The notes beneath the pieces were generated by a model. The model had not been told where the DNA came from. It made no database searches and saw only the letters and a list, made by a program, of their open reading frames with translations. From contig CAVXRN010000002.1 in NCBI GenBank assembly GCA_963764205.1, positions 930,001-994,000 of the forward strand: DNA of 64,000 nt, given 5' to 3'. Both the position numbers and the translations under genes were made by a program. The stretch is from Chersky-840 sp963764205 (GTDB lineage Bacteria > Actinomycetota > Acidimicrobiia > Acidimicrobiales > UBA8190). The stretch's first letter is position 1. Each line of letters opens with the position of its first letter. Of this stretch, positions 1 through 10,938 are shown one piece after another.

Positions 1-834
1 CGGGCCGTCGAACGCCTGTCGGAGCTCAAGGCCGCCGGCATCGACACCATCGTCGACCTGACCGTGGTCGGCCTCGGGCGCGACATCGCAACGGTCCAGG
101 AGGTCGCGGCGCAGGTCGACCTCAACATCGTGGTCGCCACCGGCCTGTACACCTACAACGAGCTCCCCCACTACTTCGACTACCGCAGCGCGCCGTTCCG
201 CTCCAGCGGTGTGGACCTGTTGGACGAGTACTTCCTCCACGACATCGACAACGGCATCGCCGGGTCGGGGGTCCGCCCCGGGATCTTGAAGTGCGCCACC
301 GACAAGCCCGGCCTCACGCCCGGGGTCGAGCGCATCCTGCGGGCCGTGGCCCGAGTCCATCGTCGCACCGGGCTCCCCATCTCGACCCACACCCATACCC
401 CCACACGACGCGGGCTGGACCAGCAACGGGTCTTCACCGAAGAGGGTGTCGACCTGTCGCGGGTGGTCATCGGCCACAGCGGTGACACCACCGATCTCGA
501 CTACCTGGGAGAGCTCCTCGCCGCGGGCTCGATCCTGGGCATGGACCGGTTCGGCGTCGACGCCTACTGCTCCACGGAGAAGCGCGTCGAGACCGTCGCC
601 CGGCTGTGCGAGGACGGCTGGGCCTCGGCCATGGTCCTCTCCCACGACGCGGGCTGTCACCTGGACTGGTTCGACGACGACTTCCTGCACCAGGCCCAGC
701 CGAACTGGAACTTCCTCCATATCAGCACCAACGTCCTGCCCGCGCTGCGCGCGAGCGGCGTGACCGAGGAACAGATCCACACGATGCTCGTCGACACGCC
801 GCGTCGCATCCTCGACTACGGGCCGGGCTATTGA
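1..834 (+). CDS. Phosphotriesterase-family metal-dependent hydrolase, 5' end cut off by the window
   Basis: The reading frame is open from base 1, so the N-terminus, including the usual HxH metal site, lies outside the window. What remains is the C-terminal part of a TIM-barrel amidohydrolase of the phosphotriesterase / lactonase (PTE/PLL) group. Visible family marks are the GILKCATD segment with the Lys that is normally carboxylated to bridge two metals, the ISTHTHT histidine, the VVIGHSGDT histidine and the late LSHDAG aspartate. The segment 'MDRFGVDAYCS' fits the substrate-binding loop region. Family members hydrolyse lactones or organophosphate esters; the substrate cannot be told from this fragment. 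The gene ends at TGA 832-834 and is followed by a hairpin. Confidence 0.85.
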   Translation, partial: RAVERLSELKAAGIDTIVDLTVVGLGRDIATVQEVAAQVDLNIVVATGLYTYNELPHYFDYRSAPFRSSGVDLLDEYFLHDIDNGIAGSGVRPGILKCATDKPGLTPGVERILRAVARVHRRTGLPISTHTHTPTRRGLDQQRVFTEEGVDLSRVVIGHSGDTTDLDYLGELLAAGSILGMDRFGVDAYCSTEKRVETVARLCEDGWASAMVLSHDAGCHLDWFDDDFLHQAQPNWNFLHISTNVLPALRASGVTEEQIHTMLVDTPRRILDYGPGY

Positions 835-929
835 GCGTCGACCCCACTGGCGGCACCGGTAGGACCAGCGACACCCGCGCCTGACCACTCGTCCGACACT
901 GGGCGCGCCCGCGACCCGAGTCGGCTCGA

Positions 930-951
930 CGCCGGCATGGGACTGCCGGCG
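930..951 (+). terminator. Hairpin downstream of the phosphotriesterase gene
   Basis: An 8-bp perfect stem (CGCCGGCA / TGCCGGCG) with a 6-nt loop lies about 95 nt after the stop codon. There is no T tract, so it could be a weak terminator or just GC-rich structure. The rest of 835-1176 contains no gene or RNA family I can recognise. Confidence 0.35.
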
Positions 952-1176
952 CCGAGCACTGACATCGGGTCGTGTCGCCGCTGAACCGCTCGTTCCGACG
1001 ACGACGTGAGTGTGAAGAACCGGGATCAACCTCGCCCCATGGGAGCCCCAACATCTCGGCAACGACACTCGTCGCGGCAGGGAAAAGAGCCAAGAAACCC
1101 CCTTTCCTGACCGGCGTCGGAGGCATGGGCTTCGGTACGCTCGATTGCACCGCAACCCCGATACGAGGAGACCGTC

Positions 1177-1293
1177 GTGGTCGAGTGCAAGACGTACCTC
1201 CCGGGGACAACCTCGTGGGTGCACCTGTCGTGGCACGACCTCGGCGCGACGGCGGGCGCGGTGGTCACGCTCACGATGAACGCCGCCGGGTAG
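1177..1293 (+). CDS. Candidate small protein of 38 aa
   Basis: A GTG codon at 1177 follows a strong GAGGAG Shine-Dalgarno (1165-1170) with 6-nt spacing and opens a 38-residue frame ending at TAG 1291-1293, 7 nt before the GH26-like gene. The product begins VVECKTYLPGTTSWVHLSWH and shows no signal peptide. I recognise no family. The ribosome-binding site is better than that of most genes here. The ORF may be a leader peptide, the remnant of a longer gene, or chance. Confidence 0.3.
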   Translation: MVECKTYLPGTTSWVHLSWHDLGATAGAVVTLTMNAAG

Positions 1294-1300
1294 CCACCGC

Positions 1301-2377
1301 GTGCAGGCGAGGCGACGTTCGACCACTCCGGAGCCGACGCGGGCGCGGCCCGTCGTTGCAATCGTCCTCGGACTGCTCATCGCGGCGGCAGCGGGCTGCA
1401 CGAATGTGGCCGCGGGATCGGCCACCATCCCTACCGTCAATGCGGGCAAGGTCCCCCTGGGGGTCTACGCCGGCCCCTCCGACCCCGGCGCGGTGGCGCG
1501 CTTCGGCATCCGGACCGGGACCAAGCCCAGCCTGGCCTCGGACTACCTCCCCCGCGACGAAGGGTGGCCGGGGATGGTGGGCGTCAAGCACCTCCAACGC
1601 TTCTTGGGACCGTGGCAGGGAACCCGATACCAACTCGTGCTGGGCGTGCCGATGATCCCCACCCAGAACGGGGAGCCCATGGGGACCCTGGCCAAAGGGG
1701 CGGCCGGAGACTACGACGGTGACTTCGCCACGCTGGCGAACACACTCGTGCACTACGGCGAGAGCAACGCCATCTTGCGCATCGGCTGGGAATTCAACGG
1801 GACCTGGTACCCGTGGGCGGTCACGGACGAGACCGCGGCGGTCGAATTCGCCGCGTACTTTCGCCAGATCGTGACCACCATGCGCAGTGTGCCGGGGACC
1901 GCATTCCAATTCGTGTGGAACCCGACGTCGGGGCCCGAGCCCGAGGCGGCGCAGAACGCGTATCCCGGCGACGCGTATGTCAACGACATCGGCCTCGACC
2001 TCTACGACCAGGTGTGGGGCGTCCCCATGGACCCGCCCCTGGCATGGGCGCGCTATGTCACCGAGGTCGACGGGCTGCAGTGGCTGAGCTCGTTCGCCGC
2101 CGCCCACCACAAACCCGTCGTCATCCCCGAGTGGGCCGTGACCATCCGCCCCGACGGGCACGGGCTGGGCGACGACCCCCTGTACGTGGCGAAGATGGCG
2201 CAGTGGATCAACCAGCACGACGTGGCCTTCTCGAGCTACTTCGACGCGGATGCCCCCGACGGCCAACACGACCTGTTCGATCGTGCCTTCTCCCAGTCCC
2301 TGACCGTCTTCACACGGTCGTTCGCGGCGGCACAGCCCGTCGCCGTTCCTGCTGTCACCACCGGGACCGGCTCCTGA
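1301..2377 (+). CDS. GH26-like glycoside hydrolase lipoprotein
   Basis: The 358-residue product has an N-terminal basic stretch, a hydrophobic segment and a lipobox ending LIAAAAGC (about residues 25-32), so it is probably exported and lipid-anchored. The mature part resembles the beta-mannanase / GH26 clan-A barrel: RIGWEFNGTWYPW carries the Glu expected as acid/base, and PVVIPEWAV carries the Glu expected as nucleophile. 'DIGLDLYDQVWG' matches the strand that holds the substrate subsite. It probably cleaves a beta-linked polysaccharide outside the membrane; the exact glycan is unknown. The start is GTG 1301, immediately after the small ORF, so the two may be co-translated. Confidence 0.75.
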   Translation: MQARRRSTTPEPTRARPVVAIVLGLLIAAAAGCTNVAAGSATIPTVNAGKVPLGVYAGPSDPGAVARFGIRTGTKPSLASDYLPRDEGWPGMVGVKHLQRFLGPWQGTRYQLVLGVPMIPTQNGEPMGTLAKGAAGDYDGDFATLANTLVHYGESNAILRIGWEFNGTWYPWAVTDETAAVEFAAYFRQIVTTMRSVPGTAFQFVWNPTSGPEPEAAQNAYPGDAYVNDIGLDLYDQVWGVPMDPPLAWARYVTEVDGLQWLSSFAAAHHKPVVIPEWAVTIRPDGHGLGDDPLYVAKMAQWINQHDVAFSSYFDADAPDGQHDLFDRAFSQSLTVFTRSFAAAQPVAVPAVTTGTGS

Positions 2378-2582
2378 CCGACCGCACCGGCCCGATCCGC
2401 CCGGGGGTGGCGCCCGAGTGCCGTCCGAGTGCCGTCCGGGCGCCCTCCGGGAAGCGTGGGGGCCGTGAGCGACGTGTGCGTGTTGGGTCGATGTTGACGA
2501 CCCGTTGGCCGCGTCATGAGGTTGGACCCTCACCATGCGTCGTAACAAACGGCGAGGCACAGGCGAGAACAGGAGAGCTCCT

Positions 2583-3119
2583 ATGCGGAGCCACGACGGC
2601 GAGGGCTCGAAGCAGTTCAAGATCGGATTCCGGGGGTACCAACGCGAGCCCGTAGACGAGTACGTCGAGCGGCTCCACCAGTGGCTCCTCGACTCCGAAG
2701 CTCGGGCCGAGAATGCGGTCGAGGCCGCCACGATTGCCGTGGGCCAGCGGGCGTCGGACATCCTGCGGGCCGCACTGCTCGCCGGTGAGAAGGCCGACGA
2801 GGAGGCCGAGGCGGTCAAGGCCGCTGCGGTCAAGAACGCCCAGGCCGAAGCCGACCGGATGATGGAAGACGCGCACCGCCAGATCGAGGAGCTGCAGCAG
2901 AGCATCGACACGCTGGCGGTGCGCCGCGCCAACGTGGTGAGCGAGCTCGGACGCCTCCAGAAGTACCTGGCCGCGGCCGCCCCCGACGGGCCGGCCCGGG
3001 AGGTCGACGTCGACGAGGGCGACGACGACGACGGGGACGTGCGCGAGCCGATGAGCGCGGCACCCGACACCCGGGCGGCGTCGAAGAACGGCGAGAGGCC
3101 GGTCAGCCGCTCCGCTTGA
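2583..3119 (+). CDS. DivIVA-domain coiled-coil protein
   Basis: I chose ATG 2583 because AGGAG sits just upstream; an in-frame ATG at 2535 would add 16 basic residues without a better site. The 178-residue protein starts with a short DivIVA-like motif (FKIGFRGYQREPVDEYVERL, about residues 12-31), the signature of the membrane-curvature-sensing N-terminus. A long Ala/Glu-rich helix follows, predicted to form a coiled coil to about residue 135, and then an acidic tail. DivIVA-like proteins act as scaffolds for polar growth or septation in actinobacteria. It is shorter than Wag31 and stands away from a cell-division cluster, so it is probably an accessory paralogue. Confidence 0.7.
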   Translation: MRSHDGEGSKQFKIGFRGYQREPVDEYVERLHQWLLDSEARAENAVEAATIAVGQRASDILRAALLAGEKADEEAEAVKAAAVKNAQAEADRMMEDAHRQIEELQQSIDTLAVRRANVVSELGRLQKYLAAAAPDGPAREVDVDEGDDDDGDVREPMSAAPDTRAASKNGERPVSRSA

Positions 3120-3167
3120 CGGTGCTGCTCCACGGCTCCACGTGACGGCGCCGCGTCCGGCGACGCT

Positions 3168-4723
3168 TCAGCGCAAGGCGAGTTGCCCGGGCACCAACGG
3201 CGCCGGCAGCGCGGTGTCGCCCATGATGAAACGGTCGACGCTGGCCGCGCACGAACGTCCCTCGGCGATGGCCCACACGATGAGGCTCTGCCCCCGGGTC
3301 ATGTCGCCGCACACGAAGACGCCCTCCCGGCTCGTCTGCCAATTGCTGTCGCAGGCCACGCTGCCTCGCCCGTCGAGCTCGAGACCGAGCTCCCCCACCA
3401 CACCGCTTCGTTCGGCACCGAGGAACCCGAGGGCCAGCAACACGAGCTCGCACGGCAGCTCGAACTCACTCCCGGGCACGGGCGCGAACGCAGGGCGTCC
3501 GCCGTCGTCGCGCAGCTCGACGCGATGGCCCGCCAGCGCGCGCACCGCGCCGTGGCCGTCATCGACGAATCCCGTCGTGGTCACGCTGTAGATGCGGTCG
3601 CCACCCTCTTCGTGGGCGGCCGAGGTCCTCAGGATCAGTGGCCACGTGGGCCAGGGGTTGTCGTCCAGACGCCCGTCGGGGGGCCGGGGCAGGATCTCGA
3701 GCTGGTGCACGAGCGACGCTCCCTGCCGGTGGGCGGTGCCCAGACAGTCGGCGCCGGTGTCGCCGCCTCCGATGATCACCACGCGCTTGCCCTGGGCGGT
3801 GATGGGCGACGCCGCCAACACGCCCTCGCGCACCAGATTGGACGGCTTGAGGTAGTCCATCGCCAGGTGCACGCCGTCGAGCTCGCGGCCTTCCACCGAC
3901 AGGTCGCGCGGCAAGGTGGCCCCGCCGGCCAGCACGACGGCGTCGAACTCGGCCTGCAGCGACGACGCGGAGACGACCCGCACGTCCGGGGCCGACGCGC
4001 CCCGAGGTCGCGCCGTTGGCCCGGCTCCCACGGCGCGGGGAGCGGCGACGTCGGCGAGGCGGCGTCGGGTGACCCGACGGCGATCCCGCAGCGGAACTCG
4101 ACCCCCTCGGCCCGGAGCTGCGCCAGGCGACGGTCGAGCACGGCCTTCTCCATCTTGAACTCCGGAATGCCGTAGCGCAGCAGTCCGCCGGGGCGTTCCG
4201 CCCGCTCGTACACCACGACGTTGTGCCCCGCCCGAACCAATTGCTGGGCACAGGCCAGACCGGCGGGGCCCGATCCCACCACGGCCACGGACCGCCCCGT
4301 GCGCACCGACGCCACCTGGGGGGTCACCCACCCTTCGTCCCACCCCCGCTCGGCGATCTCGTACTCGATCCGCTCGATCGTGACGGGAGCGGCGTTGATG
4401 CCGAGCACACAGGCGCCTTCACACGGTGCAGGGCACAGGCGCCCCGTGAACTCGGGGAAGTTGTTGGTGGCGTGCAACCGTTCGAGCGCCTCGGGCCAGT
4501 CGCCCCGGTACACCAGGTCGTTCCACTCGGGAATGAGGTTCCCCAGTGGGCACCCTTCGTGACAGAAGGGGATGCCACAGTCCATACAGCGCGCCCCTTG
4601 GCGCACGGCCTCGTCTTCGGGGAACGGCTCGTAGACCTCGCGCCAGTCCCGGAGCCGGACCGGCACCGGCCGGCGCGCCGGCAACTTCCTGTCGTATTCG
4701 AAGAACCCCGTGGGCTTTCCCAT
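3168..4723 (-). CDS. gltD: Glutamate synthase small subunit GltD, frameshifted in the middle
   Basis: This is the FAD/NADPH subunit that passes electrons to GltB for glutamate formation from glutamine and 2-oxoglutarate. Starting at ATG 4723, the N-terminal part has the Cys-rich iron-sulfur segment (CMDCGIPFC...GCPLGN) and the first dinucleotide fold (VAVVGSGPAGLACAQ). The C-terminal part, in another frame, has the second fold (VVIIGGGDTGADCLG) and the FAD end (VFVCGDMTRGQSLIVWAI). The frame must change between about 3985 and 4090, and the total length is 518 codons plus 2 nt. A GC-rich stretch of roughly 30 codons around the junction aligns poorly with the family, so the exact point is unclear. 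It lies 30 nt after gltB in the same operon. A sequencing error is more likely than a dead gene, because gltB is broken in the same way. Confidence 0.85.
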
Positions 4724-4753
4724 GACCGACCCGTCCTCGCTCGGCTCGCCGGG

Positions 4754-7700
4754 CTAGGCGCGCGGAGCGGCCATGACCGCCTCGTCGACCGACGCTCCCT
4801 CGTCGACGGCGCGTCGCGTCGCCTCGAGCACCCGCCGGTAGTCGCGCGGCATCACCTTCACGAAGTCCTCGAGCGCGGCGCCCCAGTCGTCGAGGAGCCG
4901 TCCCGCCACGGCCGACTCGGTCTCGCGGTGGTGCCGGGTCACGATGTCGAGGAGCCAGTGGCGGTCCTCTTCGTCGAGCGGCTCGAGGTCGACCATCTCG
5001 AAGTTGACGCGCTCGGTGAAATCCCGCGTCGGATCATGGACGAAGGCGATCCCGCCCGACATGCCCGCACCGAAGTTCCTCCCCGTGGGCCCGAGGACCA
5101 CGACGCGACCACCTGTCATGTACTCACAGCCGTGGTCCCCCACACCTTCGACCACGGCGGTGGCGCCCGAGTTGCGGACGCAGAAGCGCTCGCCCACCTG
5201 ACCCCGCACGAAACACTCCCCCGCCGTCGCCCCGTACAGGATGACGTTGCCGGCGATGATCTGCTCCTCCGCCGCGAAGGGGGCCGCTTCGTCGGGACGC
5301 ACCACGACGCGTCCTCCGGACAAGCCCTTGGCCATGTAGTCGTTGCTGTCCCCGATGAGCCGGAGCGTCACCCCGCGGGGCACGAAGGCGCCGAAGCTCT
5401 GTCCCGCCGATCCCCGGAAGGTGATCGTGATCGACCCTTCGGGAAGTCCCGCGGCCCCGTGGCGCGACGTGATCTCGTAGCCGAGCAGGGTCCCGACGGT
5501 ACGGTCGACGTTGGTGATGGGCAGCTCCAAGGCCACGGGGGCCCCGCCGTCGATGACAGGTCGGCAGGCCTCGAGGAAGCGGTGGTCGAGGGCGCGATCA
5601 AGCCCGTGGTCCTGCTCCCGGCGCCACAGGCGGTCGGTCGGTGGCCCGGCGACGGGTTGGGCCAGGATCGGTGCCAGGTCGAGGCCCTTCGCCTTGAAGT
5701 GATCGGTCGCCGCCACGGCGTCGAGGAGGTCGACCCGCCCCACGGCCTCCTCGATCGACCTGAGCCCGAGGGCGGCCAGGTACTCCCGCACCTCCTCCGC
5801 GACGAACTCGAAGAAGTTCTCGACGAACTCGGGCTGCCCGGTGAAGCGCTTGCGCAGCTCGGGGTTCTGCGTCGCGATCCCGACGGGGCAGGTGTCGAGA
5901 TGGCACACGCGCATCATCACGCACCCCGACACGACGAGCGGCGCCGTGGCGAACCCGAACTCCTCCGCCCCGAGCAGCGCCGCGACGATGACGTCGCGGC
6001 CGGTCTTGAGCTGGCCGTCCACCTGTACCACGATGCGGTCGCGCAGCCCGTTGAGGATGAGGGTCTGCTGGGTCTCGGCCAACCCGAGCTCCCAGGGGAT
6101 CCCGGCGTGCTTGATCGACGTGAGCGGACTGGCGCCGGTCCCTCCGTCGTGGCCCGAGATGAGCACGACGTCGGACTTGGCCTTGGCCACGCCGGCGGCG
6201 ACGGTCCCCACCCCGACCTCGGCCACGAGCTTCACGTGCACGCGGGCCCGTGGGTTCGCCGACTTGAGGTCGTGGATGAGCTGGGCGATGTCCTCGATCG
6301 AGTAGATGTCGTGGTGCGGGGGCGGCGAGATCAGCCCGACACCCGGTGTCGAGAAGCGGGTCTTGGCGATCCAGGGGTACACCTTGTGCCCCGGCAGCTG
6401 CCCGCCTTCGCCCGGCTTGGCACCCTGCGCGATCTTGATCTGCAGGTCGTCCGCGTTCACGAGGTACTCGCTCGTGACGCCGAAGCGCGCCGACGCCACC
6501 TGCTTGATGGCACTGCGGCGGAGGTCGCCGTTCTCGTCGGGGACGAAGCGCTCCGCGTCCTCTCCCCCCTCACCCGTGTTGGACTTCCCACCCAGTCGGT
6601 TCATGGCGATGGCGAGCGTCTCGTGCGCCTCGGCCGAGATCGACCCGTAGGACATCGCCCCGGTGGCGAAGCGCTTGACGATCTCGGACACGGGCTCGAC
6701 CTCGTCGACCGTCAGGGCGTCGTGCACGCCCTCGCGCAAGCGGAGCAGGCCGCGCAGCGTCGCCAGCTGGGTCGACTGGTCGTCGACGAGCGTGGTGTAC
6801 TCCTTGAAGATGTCGTAGCGCTTGGCCCGCGTAGCGTGCTGGAGCTTGAACACGGTGCGGGGGTTGAAGAGGTGCACCTCACCTTCTCGCCGCCACTGGT
6901 ACTCACCGCCCACCTCGAGCTCGCGATGGGCCCGTTCGCTGGCCCGCTCGAGGTGCGCCAACCGGTGGCGCGCCGCGACCTCCTGGGCCAGGACCTCGAG
7001 ACCCACACCGCCGATACGGCTCACGGTGCCGGTGAAGTACTCGTCGACCACCTCGGGGGCGAGCCCAACGGCTTCGAAGATCTGCGCCCCGGTGTACGAC
7101 GCCACCGTCGACACGCCCATCTTGGACATGATCTTGATGACGCCCTTGCACGCCGCCTTGATGTAGTTGGTTCGGGCCTGGCGGGGCGACACCCCCTCGA
7201 GCAGGTTCTTGTGGGCGATGGCGTCATCGATGGTCTCGAAGGCGAGGTACGGGTTCACCGCCGACGCGCCGTACCCGATGAGCAGGGCGATGTGGTGCAC
7301 CTCGCGGGCATCGCCGGACTCCACCACGAGGCCGACGCGCGCGAACGCGACTTCTCGCGCACGAGGTGTTCGTGCACCGCCGCGGTGAGCAGCAGCGACG
7401 GGATCGGCGCCAGGCGCGCGTTGGAGTTCCGGTCCGAGAGGATGATGACGTTCGAGCCCAGGGCGATGGCGATGCTCACCCGTCGGCGCACGTCCTCGAT
7501 GGCCGAGCGCAGCGCGTCGCCGCCCCCGGTGGGGTCGAACAGCCCGTCGATGGCGAAGGCCTGGTACCCCGGCGTCTCGCCGTGCTCGTTGACGTAGGCC
7601 AACTTGGCCAGCTCGTCGTTGTCGATGACGGGGTAGGGCAGGATGATCTGCCGGCACGAGGCCGCGGTCGGCTCGAGCAGGTTGCCCTCGGGCCCGAGCT

Positions 7701-9354
7701 TGGACCGACTCGAGGTGACGAGCTCCTCGCGGATGGCGTCGAGCGGCGGATTGGTCACCTGGGCGAAGAGCTGGGTGAAATAGTCGAAGATGAGGCGAGG
7801 ACGTTCCGACAACGCCGCGATGGCGGCGTCGTGGCCCATCGAGCCCAGCGCCTCACCGCCGCTGAGTGCCATGGGGGCGAGGATGAGCCGGAGCTCCTCG
7901 TTGGTGTAGCCGAACTGCTCCTGATGGGTGACGACCGAGGCGTGCTGGGGCGTGAGCATCATGCGCGGCGGCAGCTCGCCCAGGGTGACCTGTCCCTCTT
8001 CCAACCACTGGCCGTACGGGTGCACCGCGGCCAGCTGCGCCTTGATCTCGTCGTCGTCGACGATCCGGCCCTGGGCGGTGTCCACCAGGAACATGCGCCC
8101 GGGTTGGAGACGGCCCTTGCGCACCACCTTGGCCGGGTCGATGTCGAGCACGCCGACCTCCGAGGCGAGCACGACGAGGCCGTCGTCGGTGACCCAGTAC
8201 CGGGCCGGACGCAGGCCGTTGCGATCGAGCACCCCGCCCACCACCGTGCCGTCGGTGAACACCACACCCGCCGGGCCGTCCCAGGGCTCCATGAGCGACG
8301 CGTGGTAGCGGTAGAAGGCCCGGCGCGCCGGGTCCATCGACGTGTGGTTCTCCCACGCCTCGGGGATCATCATGAGCACGGCGTGGGCCAAACTCCGCCC
8401 CCCGAGGTGCAGGAGCTCGAGCACTTCGTCGAATGTGGCCGAGTCGCTGCCGTCGGGGTCGCAGATCGGGAACAGCCGCTCGAGGTCCCCGGGGATGAGG
8501 GCACTGGCCAACAACGCCTCGCGGGCCCGCATCCAATTCCGGTTGCCGCGCAGTGTGTTGATCTCGCCGTTGTGGGCCAGGTACCGGTAGGGATGGGCCA
8601 GGGGCCACGACGGGAACGTGTTGGTCGAGAAGCGTGAGTGCACGAGGGCCAACCCGCTCTCGAAGGTCGGGTCCGAGAGGTCGGGGAAGAATTCGCCCAG
8701 CTGGTTCCCGGTGAGCATGCCCTTGTAGACAAGGGTGCGGGCCGACAACGAGCACACGTACACGCCGTGCACCTCATGCTCGACGCGCTTGCGCAGACAG
8801 AAGGCGAGCCGGTCGAGCGCCAGGACGTCCCCGGGGCTCGGTGCGCCGTCGCGCTCCCCCGCGCCACTCGGCACCACCACCACCTGCGCCATGCGCGGCA
8901 TGGCCCGATGAGCCGAGGCGCCCAGACCCTCGGCGTGCACGGGCACGTCGCGCCAGCCGACCACGGCCAGGCCCTCTTCGGCCGCAAGCTCGCCCACGTG
9001 GCGTCGCGCCTTGGCGGCGTCGTCGGCGTCCACGGGGAGGAACACGAGCCCCACCGCGTAGCGGCCCGGCCCCGGGAGGTCGAAGTCGCCCCGACCGGCG
9101 AGGAAACGGTGCGGGACCTGGACGAGGATGCCGGCGCCGTCACCCGTGGCGACCTCGGCGCCCGTGGCGCCCCGGTGGGCCAGGTGCTCCAGGGCGGTGA
9201 GCGCCTGGCGGACGAGCTCGTGGCTGGCTCGACCCTGCAGGTCGGCGACCATGGCGATCCCGCAGGCGTCATGCTCGAAGGCGGGGTCGTAGAGGGGCGC
9301 GCCGGGATGCGCCGGGGTACGCCCTGAAGATGCAGGGTGCTTCGCTGTCGTCAC
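4754..9354 (-). CDS. gltB: Glutamate synthase large subunit GltB, with a 2-nt frameshift
   Basis: This is the large glutamate synthase subunit. GTG 9354 follows GGAGAG. The N-terminus YDPAFEHDACG holds the catalytic Cys of the glutaminase domain after a short propeptide. The central and FMN domains include GEGGQLPGHKVYPWIA and HHDIYSIEDIAQLIHDLK, followed by the 3Fe-4S Cys cluster region (CVMMRVCHLDTCPVGIATQ) and the GXGXG-rich C-terminal helix. Near 7345-7356 the frame moves inside a CGCGCG run. Removing one GC dinucleotide turns SRSRASASW into SRSRVGLVVESGDAREVHH, the expected family sequence. The length, 1533 codons plus 2 nt, agrees. It is the upstream gene of gltBD. Confidence 0.9.
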
Positions 9355-9474
9355 TCGAGTCTCTCCGTGATCGGTCACTCGGAGGCGGGCCTGCTGACGC
9401 TCGGGACGACACTGGCCCTGCTGCAGCCCCCGTAGGATACCCCGCGTGTACCGGCCACCTGCGCACAGACGCCG

Positions 9475-10659
9475 GTGACACACCGGGACGTGCCCTCCGA
9501 CGGGCGCTACGACGTCGTCGTGGTGGGCGGGGGTGTCATCGGCCTGGCCGCCGCCTGGCAGGTGGCGGTCCGGGGCATGACCGTCGCCGTGGTCGACCCC
9601 GACCCGGGCCGCGGGGCGTCGTGGGCCGCGGCGGGGATGCTGGCCCCGGTGAGCGAGGTCCACCACGGCGAGGAGTCCCTGCTCGTCCTGGCACTCGAGT
9701 CGGCGCGCCGGTGGCCGGACTTCGCCGCCGAGCTGACACGGGCCGTGGGCCACCCCGTCGGGTACCGGAGCACGGGAACGCTGGTCGTGGCGGCCGACGA
9801 CGGCGACCGGGCTTGGGCGCAGGAGCTCTACGAGTTCCAACGCGACCTCGGCCTCGAGGCGCAGTGGCTGACCGGCCGCCGGGCCCGGCACCACGAGCCG
9901 TCCATCGCGCCCGGTGTGCGGGGTGCGATCTGGGTCCCCGGCGATCACCAGGTGGACAACCGACTGTTGGTCGAGGCGCTCCTGAGCGCGGCGACGGGCG
10001 CGGGCGCGGTGCTCCACCGACAGCGGGCCGCGGCCCTCGAGTGCTCGGCGGGAACCGTCGCCGGCGTGCGCCTCGCGGCGGGGACGACCCTCCACGCCCC
10101 CGCCGTCGTGCTGGCCGCGGGGACGTGGTCGGCCGAGCTCGACGGACTGCCCCGCGGTGCGGTGCCGCCAGTACGACCGGTCAAGGGCCAGATCCTGCGT
10201 CTGGCGCCGAGCCGGCGCGCCCCGGTGTTGTCCACCACGGTGCGCGGGCTGGTGCAGGGCTCCTCGGTCTACGTGGTGCCTCGCCGGGACGGCACCGTCG
10301 TCGTCGGCGCCACGGTCGAGGAGCGGGGCTTCGACACCGACGTGACCGCGGGTGCGGTGTACGAGTTGCTGCGCGACGCGCATCGCGTCGTGCCGGGGCT
10401 CACCGAGATGGTCGTGGGCGAGGTCGGGGCGGGACTGCGTCCGGGCTCACCCGACAACGCGCCCATCGTGGGACGACCGACGGTGGCGGGCGTCGACGGG
10501 CTCGTCGTGGCCACGGGTCACTACCGGCAGGGGATCCTCCTGGCCCCGCTGACCGCGGCGGCCGTGGCCGCCATGGTCGGTGGCGACGAGCCGCCCGATG
10601 TCATGGCGCCCTTCGGGCCCGGTCGGTTCGTGGCGGAGCCGGCGCGCGCCGGCTCCTGA
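9475..10659 (+). CDS. thiO: Glycine oxidase ThiO
   Basis: This FAD-dependent oxidase makes the glycine imine (dehydroglycine) used with ThiS and ThiG to build the thiazole of thiamine. It has 394 residues, the family's usual size. The N-terminus carries the dinucleotide-binding signature VVVVGGGVIGLAAAW followed by GRGASWAAAGMLAP, and the C-terminus has the FAD contact GLVVATGHYRQGILLAP. The start GTG 9475 opens a four-gene run thiO-S-G-D with gaps of 6-21 nt. I looked for a TPP riboswitch in the 120-nt gap to divergent gltB and found neither the conserved CUGAGA nor the second conserved block. Confidence 0.93.
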   Translation: MTHRDVPSDGRYDVVVVGGGVIGLAAAWQVAVRGMTVAVVDPDPGRGASWAAAGMLAPVSEVHHGEESLLVLALESARRWPDFAAELTRAVGHPVGYRSTGTLVVAADDGDRAWAQELYEFQRDLGLEAQWLTGRRARHHEPSIAPGVRGAIWVPGDHQVDNRLLVEALLSAATGAGAVLHRQRAAALECSAGTVAGVRLAAGTTLHAPAVVLAAGTWSAELDGLPRGAVPPVRPVKGQILRLAPSRRAPVLSTTVRGLVQGSSVYVVPRRDGTVVVGATVEERGFDTDVTAGAVYELLRDAHRVVPGLTEMVVGEVGAGLRPGSPDNAPIVGRPTVAGVDGLVVATGHYRQGILLAPLTAAAVAAMVGGDEPPDVMAPFGPGRFVAEPARAGS

Positions 10660-10680
10660 GCGAGGTGCCATGCTGGCGCC

Positions 10681-10932
10681 ATGGGCGCGAGCGACGCGGA
10701 TGAGACCCTCACGCCGGGGACCGGCCACGGGGCCGAGGTCGTCGTGAACGGCAGGCCCCATCCGGTGGCGGCGGGCACCACGGTGGCCGATCTCGTGTCT
10801 TCGTGGTGCCGGTCTCCCGAGGGCATCGCCGTGGCCCGCAACCGCGAGGTCGTGCCGCGCAGCGAGTGGGCCACCACGGCGCTCTCCGGTGCCGATGTGA
10901 TCGAGATCGTGACCGCGGCGGCGGGAGGCTGA
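10681..10932 (+). CDS. thiS: Sulfur carrier protein ThiS
   Basis: A beta-grasp sulfur carrier of 83 aa whose C-terminal Gly-Gly is adenylated and thiocarboxylated, then donates sulfur to ThiG. The mature-like part runs from VVVNGRPHPV to the end TAAAGG. An extra N-terminal segment of about 18 residues (MGASDADETLTPGTGHGA) is not part of the usual 65-70-residue fold. A later start is possible, but no better start codon precedes the core. It lies 21 nt after thiO and 6 nt before thiG. Confidence 0.93.
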   Translation: MGASDADETLTPGTGHGAEVVVNGRPHPVAAGTTVADLVSSWCRSPEGIAVARNREVVPRSEWATTALSGADVIEIVTAAAGG

Positions 10933-10938
10933 ATCGAC

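Noticed and set aside
2535..2582. Upstream start for the DivIVA-like protein
   Set aside because: It adds a basic 16-residue stretch and lacks a ribosome-binding site, whereas ATG 2583 has AGGAG.
4223..7597. Very long + strand open frame (over 1,100 codons) opposite gltB/gltD
   Set aside because: It is the antisense shadow of GC-rich coding sequence. The product is His/Arg/Gly-rich without family motifs, and the other strand carries unmistakable glutamate synthase.
9355..9474. TPP riboswitch before thiO
   Set aside because: The two conserved blocks (CUGAGA and the ACC...UGAUCUGGAUAAUGCCAG-like region) are absent.
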